From Solirubrobacterales bacterium (GTDB taxonomy: Bacteria; Actinomycetota; Thermoleophilia; Solirubrobacterales; Solirubrobacteraceae), in assembly GCA_027449125.1 (NCBI GenBank), contig DAIDME010000027.1:1-55610 (forward strand): a stretch of 55,610 nucleotides of DNA, given 5' to 3'. A program made the translations under genes and the position numbers. Below are positions 37,651 through 45,486 of the stretch, in pieces. The notes under the pieces were generated by a model. It was not told the DNA's origin, did no database searches, and was given only the letters and a program-made list of their open reading frames with translations. Position 1 is the stretch's first letter. Every line of letters starts with the position of its first letter.

Positions 37651-38373
37651 ATGCCCGGGTCGCTGAAGACCGAGGCGATCGTGCTGCGCTCGATCCGGTT
37701 CGGCGAGGCTGACCGGATCCTGCACCTCTACACCCCTGCGCACGGCCGCCTGGGCGCTATCGCAAAGGGGGCACGGCGCGCTCGCAGCCGCTTCGGCGCC
37801 CGCCTGGAGCCGTTCTACGAGGTGGCGCTGGTCCTGCACGAGGGCCGTGGCGAGCTGCACACGGTGACGGCCGCAGACACGATCGACGCCAGGGCGTCGC
37901 TGCGGGCAAGTGCCGCCGCGCTTGACCACGCCGCCCGCGCGTGCGACGCGGTCAGCCGCCTGTTCGACTCCGGCGAGCCGCACCCGGAGGTCTACGCTCT
38001 GCTCGCCAACGAGCTGACGCTGCTGGCCAGCGGGCCAGCAGCGGCACGGGCAGAGAACGCGCTGTCCTTCCGCCTGAAGCTGCTCCTGGCCGCGGGGATC
38101 GTGCCGGCGCTCGGCGCCTGCGCGAGCTGCGGCGAGCGCGAGCACCTGAGCGGCTTCTCGGCGGCGGCCGGCGGGGTTGTGTGCAACTCGTGCGAAGCCG
38201 TGTCATTTCCGCTCGAGCGGGAGGCTTACGATTTCATGGTGGCCGCTCTGGGCAGGCCGCTCGCTCAGGTCCCGGACTGCGGGGCGCGGGCGCTGCGCAC
38301 GGTGGAGCGTGCCGTGCGCGAGACCGCCGAGCATCATGCGCAGGTCAGCCTGCGGCCGGTGAGCGCCGGGTGA
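37651..38373 (+). CDS. recO: DNA repair protein RecO
   Basis: Mediator that loads RecA on SSB-coated DNA with RecR. The N-terminal OB-fold begins LKTEAIVLRSIRFGEADRIL and has GRLGAIAKGARR. A helical domain and zinc-finger-like Cys pairs (CASCGEREHL, CNSCEA) follow. The length is 240 aa. A GGGGGGAAG ribosome site precedes the ATG. dgt and dnaG follow, a typical actinobacterial recO-dgt-dnaG context. Confidence 0.93.
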   Translation: MPGSLKTEAIVLRSIRFGEADRILHLYTPAHGRLGAIAKGARRARSRFGARLEPFYEVALVLHEGRGELHTVTAADTIDARASLRASAAALDHAARACDAVSRLFDSGEPHPEVYALLANELTLLASGPAAARAENALSFRLKLLLAAGIVPALGACASCGEREHLSGFSAAAGGVVCNSCEAVSFPLEREAYDFMVAALGRPLAQVPDCGARALRTVERAVRETAEHHAQVSLRPVSAG

Positions 38374-38407
38374 GCCCGCGCGTTCACCGGGCGACGCGGG
38401 CGGCTGA

Positions 38408-38413
38408 CAGAAT
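38408..38413 (+). promoter_or_regulatory. Possible -10 element for dgt
   Basis: CAGAAT lies 6 bases before the GTG at 38420. The first base departs from TANNNT, so this is a weaker example of the near-start pattern. Confidence 0.35.
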
Positions 38414-38419
38414 GACGAT

Positions 38420-39460
38420 GTGAACACTGGCTACGAGCATCCGCACGGCGCGGTCGCCGACAGCTTCGCTGAGCGCATCAAGGCACGCGAGGAGCGTGAG
38501 CTCTCGCCGCTCGCGACCCGCTCCTTTGAGGCCTCGCGCAGCGCGCCTGAGCAGGACTGCGGTCTGCGCACCCCGTTTCAGCGCGACCGCGACCGGATCG
38601 TCCACTGCAAGGCATTCCGGCGGCTCAAGGACAAGACTCAGGTGTTCGTGCTGCCGGCCGGGGACCACTTCCGCACGCGCCTCACCCACACGCTCGAGGT
38701 GACGCAGATCTCGCGCACGGTCGCCCGCGCGCTGCGCCTGAACGAAGACCTGACCGAGGCGATAGGGCTCGGGCACGACCTCGGTCATCCGCCGTTTGGT
38801 CACATCGGCGAAGCGGCGCTGGACGAGTGCCTTGCGGAGCGCTTCGGCGAGCGCTTCTGGCACAACGAGCACTCGCTGCGGGTGGTCGACGTGCTCGAAC
38901 GCGAAGGCCGCGGGCTCAACCTCACGGCGGCGGTCCGGGACGGGATCGCGGCACACTCCTGGCGGGCGCAGCCGCCCCGCACGCCCGAGGGGCAGATCAT
39001 CCGCTTCGTGGATCGCATCGCATACATCAACCACGACATCGACGACGCGCTGCGCGCCGGCGTGCTGACCGAGGGCGAGCTTCCCCCGGGACCGATCGCG
39101 ATTCTGGGTGACAGCGGCTCGCGGCGCATCGACACGCTCGTGCACGACCTGGTCGAGCAGTCCGAGCGCGCCGGGGGGATCGCGCAGAGCGACGGTGTCG
39201 GCGCGGCGATGGCGTCGCTGCGGGAGTTCATGTTCGCCCACGTGTACCTGGGGCCCGAGGTGACCCAGGAGCGCGACAAGATCCGTGGCGCCGTGCGCAC
39301 CCTGTTTGAGCACTTCTGTGAGCGTCCGGGGCAGATCCCCAGCTCGATACCGGATGGGCCTCTGTCGCGGCGCGTGGCCGACCACATCGCCGGGATGACG
39401 GACCGCTTCGCGGTGGCCGCGTTCGAAGCGCTGACCGTGCCGACGGCGTTCACGCCGTGA
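38420..39460 (+). CDS. dgt: dGTPase-like HD-domain triphosphohydrolase
   Basis: Releases tripolyphosphate from deoxynucleoside triphosphates. The HD motifs are RLTHTLEVTQISRTVARAL and GHDLGHPPFGHIGE; the earlier RTPFQRDRDRIVHCKAFRRL is the family signature. The length is 346 aa. It starts at GTG 38420 and its stop overlaps the dnaG GTG (GTGA), so dnaG translation is probably coupled to it. Confidence 0.93.
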   Translation: MNTGYEHPHGAVADSFAERIKAREERELSPLATRSFEASRSAPEQDCGLRTPFQRDRDRIVHCKAFRRLKDKTQVFVLPAGDHFRTRLTHTLEVTQISRTVARALRLNEDLTEAIGLGHDLGHPPFGHIGEAALDECLAERFGERFWHNEHSLRVVDVLEREGRGLNLTAAVRDGIAAHSWRAQPPRTPEGQIIRFVDRIAYINHDIDDALRAGVLTEGELPPGPIAILGDSGSRRIDTLVHDLVEQSERAGGIAQSDGVGAAMASLREFMFAHVYLGPEVTQERDKIRGAVRTLFEHFCERPGQIPSSIPDGPLSRRVADHIAGMTDRFAVAAFEALTVPTAFTP

Positions 39461-41286
39461 GCCGCTACACAGCCGACTCGCGCGACCGTGTACGGGATGC
39501 CGTCGACATGCTGGCGCTGGTCGGTGCCAGGGTGGAGCTGACGCGCCGTGGCCACGACAGCTACTTCGGCTGCTGCCCGTTTCACGACGAGCGCACCCCC
39601 TCGTTTCATGTGCGTCCCGACGAGAAGCGCTACCACTGCTTCGGCTGCTCGGAGTCGGGGGACCCGTTCAGCTTCGTGATGCAGACGGAGGGGCTGGACT
39701 TCGTGGGCGCGCTCGAGGCGCTGGCGGATCGCTTCGGCGTCACGCTGGAGACCGAGGACGAGGAGCCGGAGGCGGCTGCGCGCCGGCAGCGGCGCGAGCG
39801 ACTGTATGTGCTGCTTGACCGTGCCGCCGCCTTCTACGAGCGTCATCTGTGGGAGTCCGGCGAGGCTGCGCCGGCGCGCGAGTATCTGCGAGCACGCGGC
39901 TTCGAGGAGGCGGTTCTGCGCGAGTTCCGGGTCGGTTGGGCGCCCGTAGCCTGGGACCGGCTGGTGCTGGCCTCGCGAGCGGCCGGCTTTGGTGCCGCCG
40001 AGCTGCTCGCCGCCGACCTCGGGCGACGCAAGCGGGCGGCCCCCGACGAACTGATAGACCGCTTCCGCGGCCGGATCATGTTCCCCGCAGCCGACGCGCG
40101 TGGCCGCGTGCGCGGCTTCGGCGCGCGCACGCTCTCGGGGCAGGACGGTCCCAAGTACCTGAACACCGCGGAGGGGGACGTCTACCACAAGCGCGAGGTG
40201 CTCTACGGTATCGCGCAGGCGCGCGCGGCGGCCGCGCGTGAGGGACGGATGATCCTGTGCGAGGGTTACACCGACGTGATCGCCCTGCATCAGGCGGGCG
40301 TGCGCAACGCGGTCGGGATCATGGGCACGTCGCTGACCGACGAGCAGGTGGCGGAGCTGGTCAGGCTCGTGAAGGTGCTGGAGCTGTGCCTGGACGCTGA
40401 CGCAGCCGGTCAGCGGGCGATGGAGCGTGCGGCGGCGGTGTGCGCCGACTCGGGCCTGGACCTGCGGGTCGTGGCGCTGCCCGCGGGAACCGACCCCGGT
40501 GAGCTGATCGCCCGCGAGGGCGCAGCGGCGCTGCGCCGGCGTATAGAGGCGTCCGTGCCCTACGTGGCCTTCCAGGTCGGGCGGATGCTCGACGGTGCGG
40601 CTACCGCCACGGCCGAGGAGAAGGACCGTGTGATAGCCGCGCTGCGGCCCGTGTTGGCCTCCGTGCCCGACGGGTTGCTGCGCGACGAGCTGGTGAGCCG
40701 CGCGGCCGCCGGCCTGGGGCTGCCGGTCACGCGGCTGGGGGTACTGCTTGGCGCCGCGGAGCTTTCGGGCGAGGACGCGCGTGCGCGCTCCGGGCCGCCC
40801 GCCGGCCAGTCCGCCCGCACGACGCCGTCGGCGCCCACCCGCGCCGGCGCCGCCACCAAGCCCGACCACGAGCGGGCGCTGCTGGCGATGTGCCTCGCCG
40901 CTCCCGAGCTCGGGGCCGCTGCGCTCGCCCGGATCGACCCGTCGGAGGTGATCGGCGACGAGCGCCTGCGCCGGGCCGCGCGCTTCCTGCGTGAACGCCT
41001 GCCCGACCCGACGGCCGACCCGCCCGCAGACGATCCCGAGCTGGTCGTGACGCTCGAGGACCTGCGTGCGCGGGCCGCGCGCGGGAGCGCCGCGCGCGGG
41101 CGGCCCGCCAGCGCCGACGAGATCGAGCATGCGCTGCTGCTGCTCGAGCGTGACCGCCTGCGCGAGGAGGTCCGCTATCTGCGCGCCCACGGCGGCGGTG
41201 CTCAGCTGGTCGCGCTCTCAACCCGCCTCCAGGAGGTCCAGACGACGATCCAGGCCGTCGGCTCGAGGATCGACCAGAGCCGTTGA
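39457..41286 (+). CDS. dnaG: DNA primase
   Basis: Synthesises RNA primers at the replication fork. The CHC2 zinc finger is CPFHDERTPSFHV with YHCFGCSESGD near residues 31-70. The primase core follows, with TOPRIM motifs CEGYTDVIALHQAG and LDADAAGQRAM. The C-terminal helicase-binding part after a Pro/Ala/Thr linker (about residues 440-470) is helical. The length is 609 aa. GTGA overlap with dgt. Confidence 0.96.
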   Translation: MSRYTADSRDRVRDAVDMLALVGARVELTRRGHDSYFGCCPFHDERTPSFHVRPDEKRYHCFGCSESGDPFSFVMQTEGLDFVGALEALADRFGVTLETEDEEPEAAARRQRRERLYVLLDRAAAFYERHLWESGEAAPAREYLRARGFEEAVLREFRVGWAPVAWDRLVLASRAAGFGAAELLAADLGRRKRAAPDELIDRFRGRIMFPAADARGRVRGFGARTLSGQDGPKYLNTAEGDVYHKREVLYGIAQARAAAAREGRMILCEGYTDVIALHQAGVRNAVGIMGTSLTDEQVAELVRLVKVLELCLDADAAGQRAMERAAAVCADSGLDLRVVALPAGTDPGELIAREGAAALRRRIEASVPYVAFQVGRMLDGAATATAEEKDRVIAALRPVLASVPDGLLRDELVSRAAAGLGLPVTRLGVLLGAAELSGEDARARSGPPAGQSARTTPSAPTRAGAATKPDHERALLAMCLAAPELGAAALARIDPSEVIGDERLRRAARFLRERLPDPTADPPADDPELVVTLEDLRARAARGSAARGRPASADEIEHALLLLERDRLREEVRYLRAHGGGAQLVALSTRLQEVQTTIQAVGSRIDQSR

Positions 41287-41320
41287 GCGGCGCCGCCCGC
41301 CGCCAGCCGGCCGCGGCCGA

Positions 41321-41326
41321 TACAGT
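41321..41326 (+). promoter_or_regulatory. Candidate -10 element for tRNA-Asn
   Basis: TACAGT lies 28 bases before the mature 5' end of the tRNA, giving a short precursor leader. Confidence 0.45.
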
Positions 41327-41353
41327 TAGCGGTTGAGGCGCAAGCCCGGTCAG

Positions 41354-41425
<72 letters not shown>

Positions 41426-41435
41426 CTAGGCGTGT

Positions 41436-41488
41436 TCTCCCTTGAGTTCTACAAAGTCCCTCGCCGGACAAGTGGAACTCAAGGGAGA
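41436..41488. repeat. Long inverted repeat (17-bp stem, compound hairpin)
   Basis: Bases 41436-41452 pair with 41472-41488 over 17 positions, 16 Watson-Crick plus one G-T. Inside, GTCC (41456-41459) pairs with GGAC (41466-41469) around a 6-base loop. It begins 10 bases after the tRNA. It may be the tRNA transcript terminator or part of a mobile element; there is no T-run. Confidence 0.7.
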
Positions 41489-41526
41489 GCTGTAAGCCCT
41501 TCGTCTCAGTGTCAGCCGAGAAAGAC

Positions 41527-41558
41527 GACGGCCCCTCGGGTCACTCCGAGGGGCCGTC
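41527..41558. terminator. Strong bidirectional hairpin terminator
   Basis: A perfect 13-bp stem (GACGGCCCCTCGG and complement) with a 6-base loop, preceded by GAAAGAC. It stands between the tRNA and the end of the opposing transposase gene and could stop transcripts from both sides. Confidence 0.75.
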
Positions 41559-41619
41559 TCGCTTACTGCTGCTCAACGGCGGACGGCCCGAGGAAGGTAG
41601 GGCGGTCGTCGCTGGTGTT

Positions 41620-43125
41620 CTAGAAGGGGACCTCGGCCGGGTCCGCTGGCGGCGGGCCGTGGTAGCCGGGGGTCGTGCGCACGAACTCGTCGTCGCGGTT
41701 GGTGCGCGGGCAGCCCAGCCAGCCTTCGCGGTGGCGGATGCGCAGCCATTCGATGAGTCCGGCAGGGTTGGCGCGCAGCTGCTGGCAGCCGACCCCGATC
41801 CGCTTCGGGCGGATGGCGTGGGTGTCGCCGGCGACCTTGTAGCGCTGGCGCTGGTGGTGATGCACGCGCTCGTAGGTCTGGTGGGCCTGGCGGTAGGCGG
41901 CGTAGGCCGGTTCGGTGCGCCACAGCGGCAGCAGCCGCTTCCAGTCCGTCGAGCAGCTGATCGTCTGCTCGCGCTGGCATCCCGGCTGTGAGGGAATGAG
42001 GCACCGCACCCACAGGCGTGGGGTCGGCTGGTGGTTGAAGCGCACGAAGTGGGTCTCGCCGCCGCAGTGGCGGCATCGCGGGATGCCGTGGCGGTCATAG
42101 CTGTCCTGGTCGGTCGCGCGTCGGCCACGGCTCGGGATGACGGTCGCGATGCCCTTGCGCGTGGTCAGCTCATAGACGCTGCGGGTTGCCAGGCCACGGT
42201 CGGCCATCATCGCCACCGGCGTCCGTCCGAGCGTCTCGATCACCCCATCGAGCAGCTCCGGGTAGGTGTGGTAGTCCTGCACGGTCGCCTTCTCGAACTT
42301 GTGCAGCAACGTGCCGCCGGTGTAGTGGTCGATCACCTTGTGGTCGAGGAAGCCGAACCAGCCCTTCTTGATGTGCGCACCCTGCATGTAGATGCGGTAG
42401 CCGGCGGTCGCGTCACGCGTGCGATACCAGCAGCCTCCGCGCCGCATCCGCAGCACGCTGCGCTCGGAGTCATAGACGACATCGCGCATCGCCTCGGCGG
42501 TCGCGGCATCCTCGGCCTCGACCTCCTTGTCATGGCGAGCGTGGCGGCGGGCTCGTTCATCATCGGCGTGCAGGCGACCAACCCGCAGCGGCAAGCCACG
42601 CGCGCGACGGCGCGCTTGACGCGCGCACGCCTCACCGTCACGGCAATCATGGGCCAGCACCGCGTTCGTCTCTGCTTCCGTGGCGTCGATGTGGATGGCC
42701 CGGCCGACCTTGCCGTCTGACTTGCGCACAGCCCGGCGAATGACCAGCGTGGCCGCCTCGTGAAACGCGCCGGTCGTCTGTTCAAGTTCGGCGAAGCGCT
42801 TCCAGACCGCCTGGTAGGACGGCTTGGCGGAGAACCCGCACTCCAGCCAGACCTCGGCGGAGCTCATCGCCCACCACGGCTCGATATCGACCTGCCGCGA
42901 CCCGACGAACGCGAGGTAGGCAAGCGCCCAGTGGCCAGGAAGGCGCGGCCGTCCCCAGTTGCGTTCCAGGTCGGTGTCGGTGAGCAGCTTGTCCAGCCAG
43001 CGCTGATGGCGCTTCAGTTCCCGAACCGCCCACAGCTCATCGGCGAGCTGCGGCTCGTCGCTGAACCGGGTCGCGCCCTTCAGCACGACCGGCATCCTCC
43101 GGTAGTTCCGGTCCATCACAGGCAT
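41620..43125 (-). CDS. DDE-type transposase
   Basis: A 501 aa transposase-like protein of the IS4/IS5/IS1182 style. The first Asp is in AIHIDATEAETNAVL, and the second in MMADRGLATRSVYELTTRKG followed by IATVIPS, the usual block. The third acidic residue is not certain; the Glu in TYERVHHHQRQRYK is the best candidate. A Cys-rich insert near residues 350-395 (CRHCGG, CLIPSQPGC) resembles a zinc ribbon. The frame is intact from the ATG at 43125, so it may be active. It lies opposite to its neighbours and ends 61 bases from the terminator at 41527-41558. Confidence 0.78.
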   Translation of the reverse strand: MPVMDRNYRRMPVVLKGATRFSDEPQLADELWAVRELKRHQRWLDKLLTDTDLERNWGRPRLPGHWALAYLAFVGSRQVDIEPWWAMSSAEVWLECGFSAKPSYQAVWKRFAELEQTTGAFHEAATLVIRRAVRKSDGKVGRAIHIDATEAETNAVLAHDCRDGEACARQARRRARGLPLRVGRLHADDERARRHARHDKEVEAEDAATAEAMRDVVYDSERSVLRMRRGGCWYRTRDATAGYRIYMQGAHIKKGWFGFLDHKVIDHYTGGTLLHKFEKATVQDYHTYPELLDGVIETLGRTPVAMMADRGLATRSVYELTTRKGIATVIPSRGRRATDQDSYDRHGIPRCRHCGGETHFVRFNHQPTPRLWVRCLIPSQPGCQREQTISCSTDWKRLLPLWRTEPAYAAYRQAHQTYERVHHHQRQRYKVAGDTHAIRPKRIGVGCQQLRANPAGLIEWLRIRHREGWLGCPRTNRDDEFVRTTPGYHGPPPADPAEVPF

Positions 43126-43279
43126 CCCATGAACCTGCCACGCGACCAGGACCGGTCTGGCGTGAGCGTCTAAACACTCGTCATGGGCTCACAGTAGGCG
43201 CCGCAGATCCCTTAACTTGTGGGCCTTCCGAGACCGCTCAACCCCAATGATTGCGGGCAAAGTGGTCCGGTTCGCGGCC

Positions 43280-43285
43280 TACTGT
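43280..43285 (+). promoter_or_regulatory. -10 element before the 350 aa hypothetical gene
   Basis: TACTGT lies 8 bases before the ATG at 43294. The gap contains GGTGGAG, which could serve as a ribosome site. Confidence 0.45.
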
Positions 43286-43293
43286 CGGTGGAG

Positions 43294-44346
43294 ATGGATG
43301 CGCGACCTGACGATAGGGGTATCGTGGAGCCTCAGCCGGTCACGCGCACCCAGGGCGAGCTGCTGACGATGGTCAGGGAGATCGCGCTGACGGTGAGCGC
43401 AGACGCGCCGCAGTCCGTAACCAAGCGCGCCTTCAACCAGGCGCGCGGCAAGATCGAGGGCTGCCCCGATGCGAGCAACCTGTGCCGTCGCTTCAAGTCA
43501 AGCTGGCCGGCTCTGCTTGACGCGACCCTGCGAGAAGGCACCGGCGTGCGGACTGTCCGCTCACGGTCGCGCGCGATGGCCACCGGCAACATGGGCGTCA
43601 GCAAGCAGACGGCAACGCACGCCCTGGCGATCATCGCCAACCGACTCGAAGTCCGGACGCTTCGGCCCACCGACTACGAAGCAGAACGCAACAACCTGCT
43701 GGCGAGTGCCCGTGGTGATCATCGCCGCGCGCTGGAGGAGCGCTTGCCCACGGTCGGACAGCTCGAAGCCGCTGGCGGGCGTGACTGGGACGGACTCCTT
43801 GGCGACGCCGGCCTGGAGCGACGCGCTCGCTACCAGCCGCGCCACCGCGACCGCGCGATCGCCTTCGATGATGCGATCGAGCTGTTCCTCACCGAGATGG
43901 GCTACCTCCCGAACGAGAAGCTCATGTTGCGCTTCGCCGACGAGCGCGATATCTCGTTCCAGCGGGAACGCAACTACACCGTCGCCCACGAGCGGGTCCG
44001 AGCAGCACGAGCTCGACGTGGACTCTGGACGCCGCCGAGAGTGCCGCCGCGCCGACTCCGTCCGGAGTGGGTTCAGCAAGCCCATGATCCGACCAGCGGG
44101 CTGACGACCAAGCTGCGCCGCAACTACTGGACGCTGGACCTCGTGATGACCGGACTTCAGCAAGCCGCACGCCGGCTCCAGCCCGGCCAGGAGCTGACGA
44201 TGATCACCCTACGCGCACTCGCCAAAACCGACGACTCCATCCCAAGCCCCTCGATCGTGCAGAAGATCGGCAAGCCGCACGGCGAGACCTTCGGCTCGCT
44301 GCGCGACGAGGCGCTGCGTGAAGCGCGGCGCGCGGGCCGCAGCTAA
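43294..44346 (+). CDS. Hypothetical helical, possibly DNA-binding protein
   Basis: I do not recognise this 350 aa protein. It is basic and almost entirely helical. Segments such as GCPDASNLCRRFKSSWPALL (N-terminal) and SPSIVQKIGKPHGETFGSLR (C-terminal) share a P-S-x-x-I/L-x-x-x-F/G-x-x-x-x-W/F-x-x-L layout. This recalls the short helical repeats that accompany homing endonucleases, which act as DNA-binding modules. A central block has WDGLLGDAGL and many Arg residues. No nuclease catalytic motif is visible. The start is taken at ATG 43294 rather than 25 codons earlier because of the TACTGT and GGTGGAG signals. It lies between the transposase and the coupled pair and may be part of the same cargo. 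Confidence 0.6.
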   Translation: MDARPDDRGIVEPQPVTRTQGELLTMVREIALTVSADAPQSVTKRAFNQARGKIEGCPDASNLCRRFKSSWPALLDATLREGTGVRTVRSRSRAMATGNMGVSKQTATHALAIIANRLEVRTLRPTDYEAERNNLLASARGDHRRALEERLPTVGQLEAAGGRDWDGLLGDAGLERRARYQPRHRDRAIAFDDAIELFLTEMGYLPNEKLMLRFADERDISFQRERNYTVAHERVRAARARRGLWTPPRVPPRRLRPEWVQQAHDPTSGLTTKLRRNYWTLDLVMTGLQQAARRLQPGQELTMITLRALAKTDDSIPSPSIVQKIGKPHGETFGSLRDEALREARRAGRS

Positions 44347-44350
44347 AGCG

Positions 44351-44377
44351 CTCTGGATGCGTCATCCCAACCCAGAG
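44351..44377 (+). terminator. Weak hairpin after the 350 aa gene
   Basis: CTCTGG pairs with CCAGAG, with an alternative inner GGATG/CATCC stem, 4 bases after the stop codon. It may end that transcript before the coupled pair. Confidence 0.35.
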
Positions 44378-44381
44378 TCCG

Positions 44382-44439
44382 CTAAGTATGTGAAAAAGTC
44401 GGCCCATGGCCCTACTTAGGCTATAGTTCAACCCATGGG
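44382..44439 (+). promoter_or_regulatory. Promoter-operator region of the TA-like pair
   Basis: TATAGT (44422-44427) is 7 bases before the ATG, giving a leaderless mRNA. An inverted repeat CTAAGTA (44382-44388) and TACTTAG (44413-44419) flanks the promoter. The palindrome CCCATGGG (44432-44439) covers the start codon, and CCCATGG recurs inside 44401-44411. These are plausible operator sites for autoregulation by the HTH protein; that is inference. Confidence 0.5.
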
Positions 44440-44917
44440 ACGCGCACGAACCGCTATGACCGCAGTCGCATTCACGAGGACGATCGCCATCCTGCGGCGC
44501 AATGCCGACAAGCTTCCAGCGGAAGGCAGAGAAGCTCTAGATGCACTAGACGAGGGCTTTAGCGCTGCGACCCCCGACTACTCCAAGAAGGAAGCAGCGG
44601 ATCTGTTGGAGGTGTCGCAAGCCACCCTCGACAAGTGGATTGCGACGGGCCTGATCCCGACGGCGAGAGTCCCGGGTCACAAACGTCAGCGCATACCCGG
44701 CAAGCCGCTTCGTGCGATTGCCGACGAGATCAGCCAGCTGCGCGAAATGGGTCGTAAGCGGGGCCTGCTCGACGAAGCCCTGCTTCGCTTGGAGCAGGAA
44801 GAACCGGGGTGGCGAAAGCAGTTCGATGAGCTTTACGGCCCGGCGTTCGCGGCGCGCAACGCCGGTGACGACCTCGTGAGCGCAGCACCAGGAGCCGATT
44901 GGGGCCCCAACGACTGA
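44435..44917 (+). CDS. HTH (excisionase/MerR-type) protein, candidate antitoxin
   Basis: A 160 aa protein with a clear helix-turn-helix of the excisionase/MerR type: KKEAADLLEVSQATLDKWIA followed by wing-like TGLIPTARVPGHKRQRIP (about residues 50-95). The flanking regions are helical, and the C-terminus is acidic (LEQEEPGWRKQFDEL). It lacks a recombinase partner, so an excisionase role is not favoured. Its TGA overlaps the ATG of the next gene by one base, implying strict translational coupling. Base composition (about 57 percent GC in a sampled line) is lower than in neighbours, a sign of transfer. Antitoxin and autorepressor is the preferred but unproven reading. Confidence 0.65.
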   Translation: MGRARTAMTAVAFTRTIAILRRNADKLPAEGREALDALDEGFSAATPDYSKKEAADLLEVSQATLDKWIATGLIPTARVPGHKRQRIPGKPLRAIADEISQLREMGRKRGLLDEALLRLEQEEPGWRKQFDELYGPAFAARNAGDDLVSAAPGADWGPND

Positions 44918-45381
44918 TGTGGAAGGTGGCAACGCGCCGCGAGATGCGGCCGCTGATCGATGGACTCAAAGGCAAGGAGGCCGGCTACAAGCAGGCTTAC
45001 GAGCAGCTTGAGCAAGATCCATGCGTCAGCTACCGGGCACCCTCGGGCGAGTTACGCCCGTTCGCCTACCGGATCTCAGGACGGCTCGGCGAGAAAATAT
45101 GCGGAACGCACCTTAAGCGCGGGTATCGCATCGCCTTCACGCTAGCCGACTCCGACGATGACGCCTACGAAGGCATCGTCGAGATCCTCTATGTCGGAAC
45201 CAGAGATACACGCAACCGGTCCCGCGACGTTTGGGACATCGTGCATGACCTGTTCGGTGAGCCGAACCCAAGACAGGATCACGACAAGCCGCCCTGTTGC
45301 GAGAACGGACTCCCGAACATGAGCGAGGACGAGATCCTTGAGTTCATGAACCGCCTTCGCAAGTTCCTGCGCGGGCGGTAG
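44917..45381 (+). CDS. RelE/ParE-like protein, candidate toxin
   Basis: A 154 aa protein that starts at the ATG in TGATG, coupled to the HTH gene. The core order fits a RelE/HigB fold: an N-terminal helical hairpin (EMRPLIDGLKGKEAGYKQAY), the stretch LEQDPCVSY, then strands with FAYRISGRLGEKICG, KRGYRIAFTLAD and GIVEILYVGTRD. That last pair matches the R-x-x-Y-R-I-x-F ... V-x-I-L-x-V-G-x-R pattern of RelE-family toxins. An extra C-terminal part (about residues 90-154) with DVWDIVHDLFGEPNP, a Cys pair and a helical EILEFMNRLRKFLRGR is not in standard RelE, which is about 90-100 aa. The fold call is inferred by eye; mRNA interference is a hypothesis. Confidence 0.6.
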   Translation: MWKVATRREMRPLIDGLKGKEAGYKQAYEQLEQDPCVSYRAPSGELRPFAYRISGRLGEKICGTHLKRGYRIAFTLADSDDDAYEGIVEILYVGTRDTRNRSRDVWDIVHDLFGEPNPRQDHDKPPCCENGLPNMSEDEILEFMNRLRKFLRGR

Positions 45382-45474
45382 CCGGTCTGGTGGTGGTGGT
45401 GGCCCGCCGTTGGGCAGTGGCGGCGAGAGGTCGAGCGCATGAGCCAAATGCGAACCCCTGAGCGCAGTTTCACC

Positions 45475-45480
45475 TAATCT
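45475..45480 (+). promoter_or_regulatory. -10 element for the S66 peptidase gene, leaderless type
   Basis: TAATCT lies 6 bases before the ATG at 45487 with no ribosome site in the gap. Confidence 0.6.
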
Positions 45481-45486
45481 GGCGCA

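Larger units (their letters stand above)
41490..43194 (-). mobile_element. Candidate insertion sequence around the DDE transposase
   Basis: The transposase gene is flanked by possible imperfect ends: CTGTAAGCCCT at 41490-41500 and, in inverted orientation, CTGTGAGCCCA at 43194-43184 (9 of 11 match). No target-site duplication is seen outside these ends. The boundaries are therefore tentative; only the transposase itself is firm. Confidence 0.25.

Noticed and set aside
37591-38145. Long minus-strand extension upstream of the glutaredoxin
   Set aside because: It is antisense to recO and the glutaredoxin fold starts at MKPVTVYTTD.
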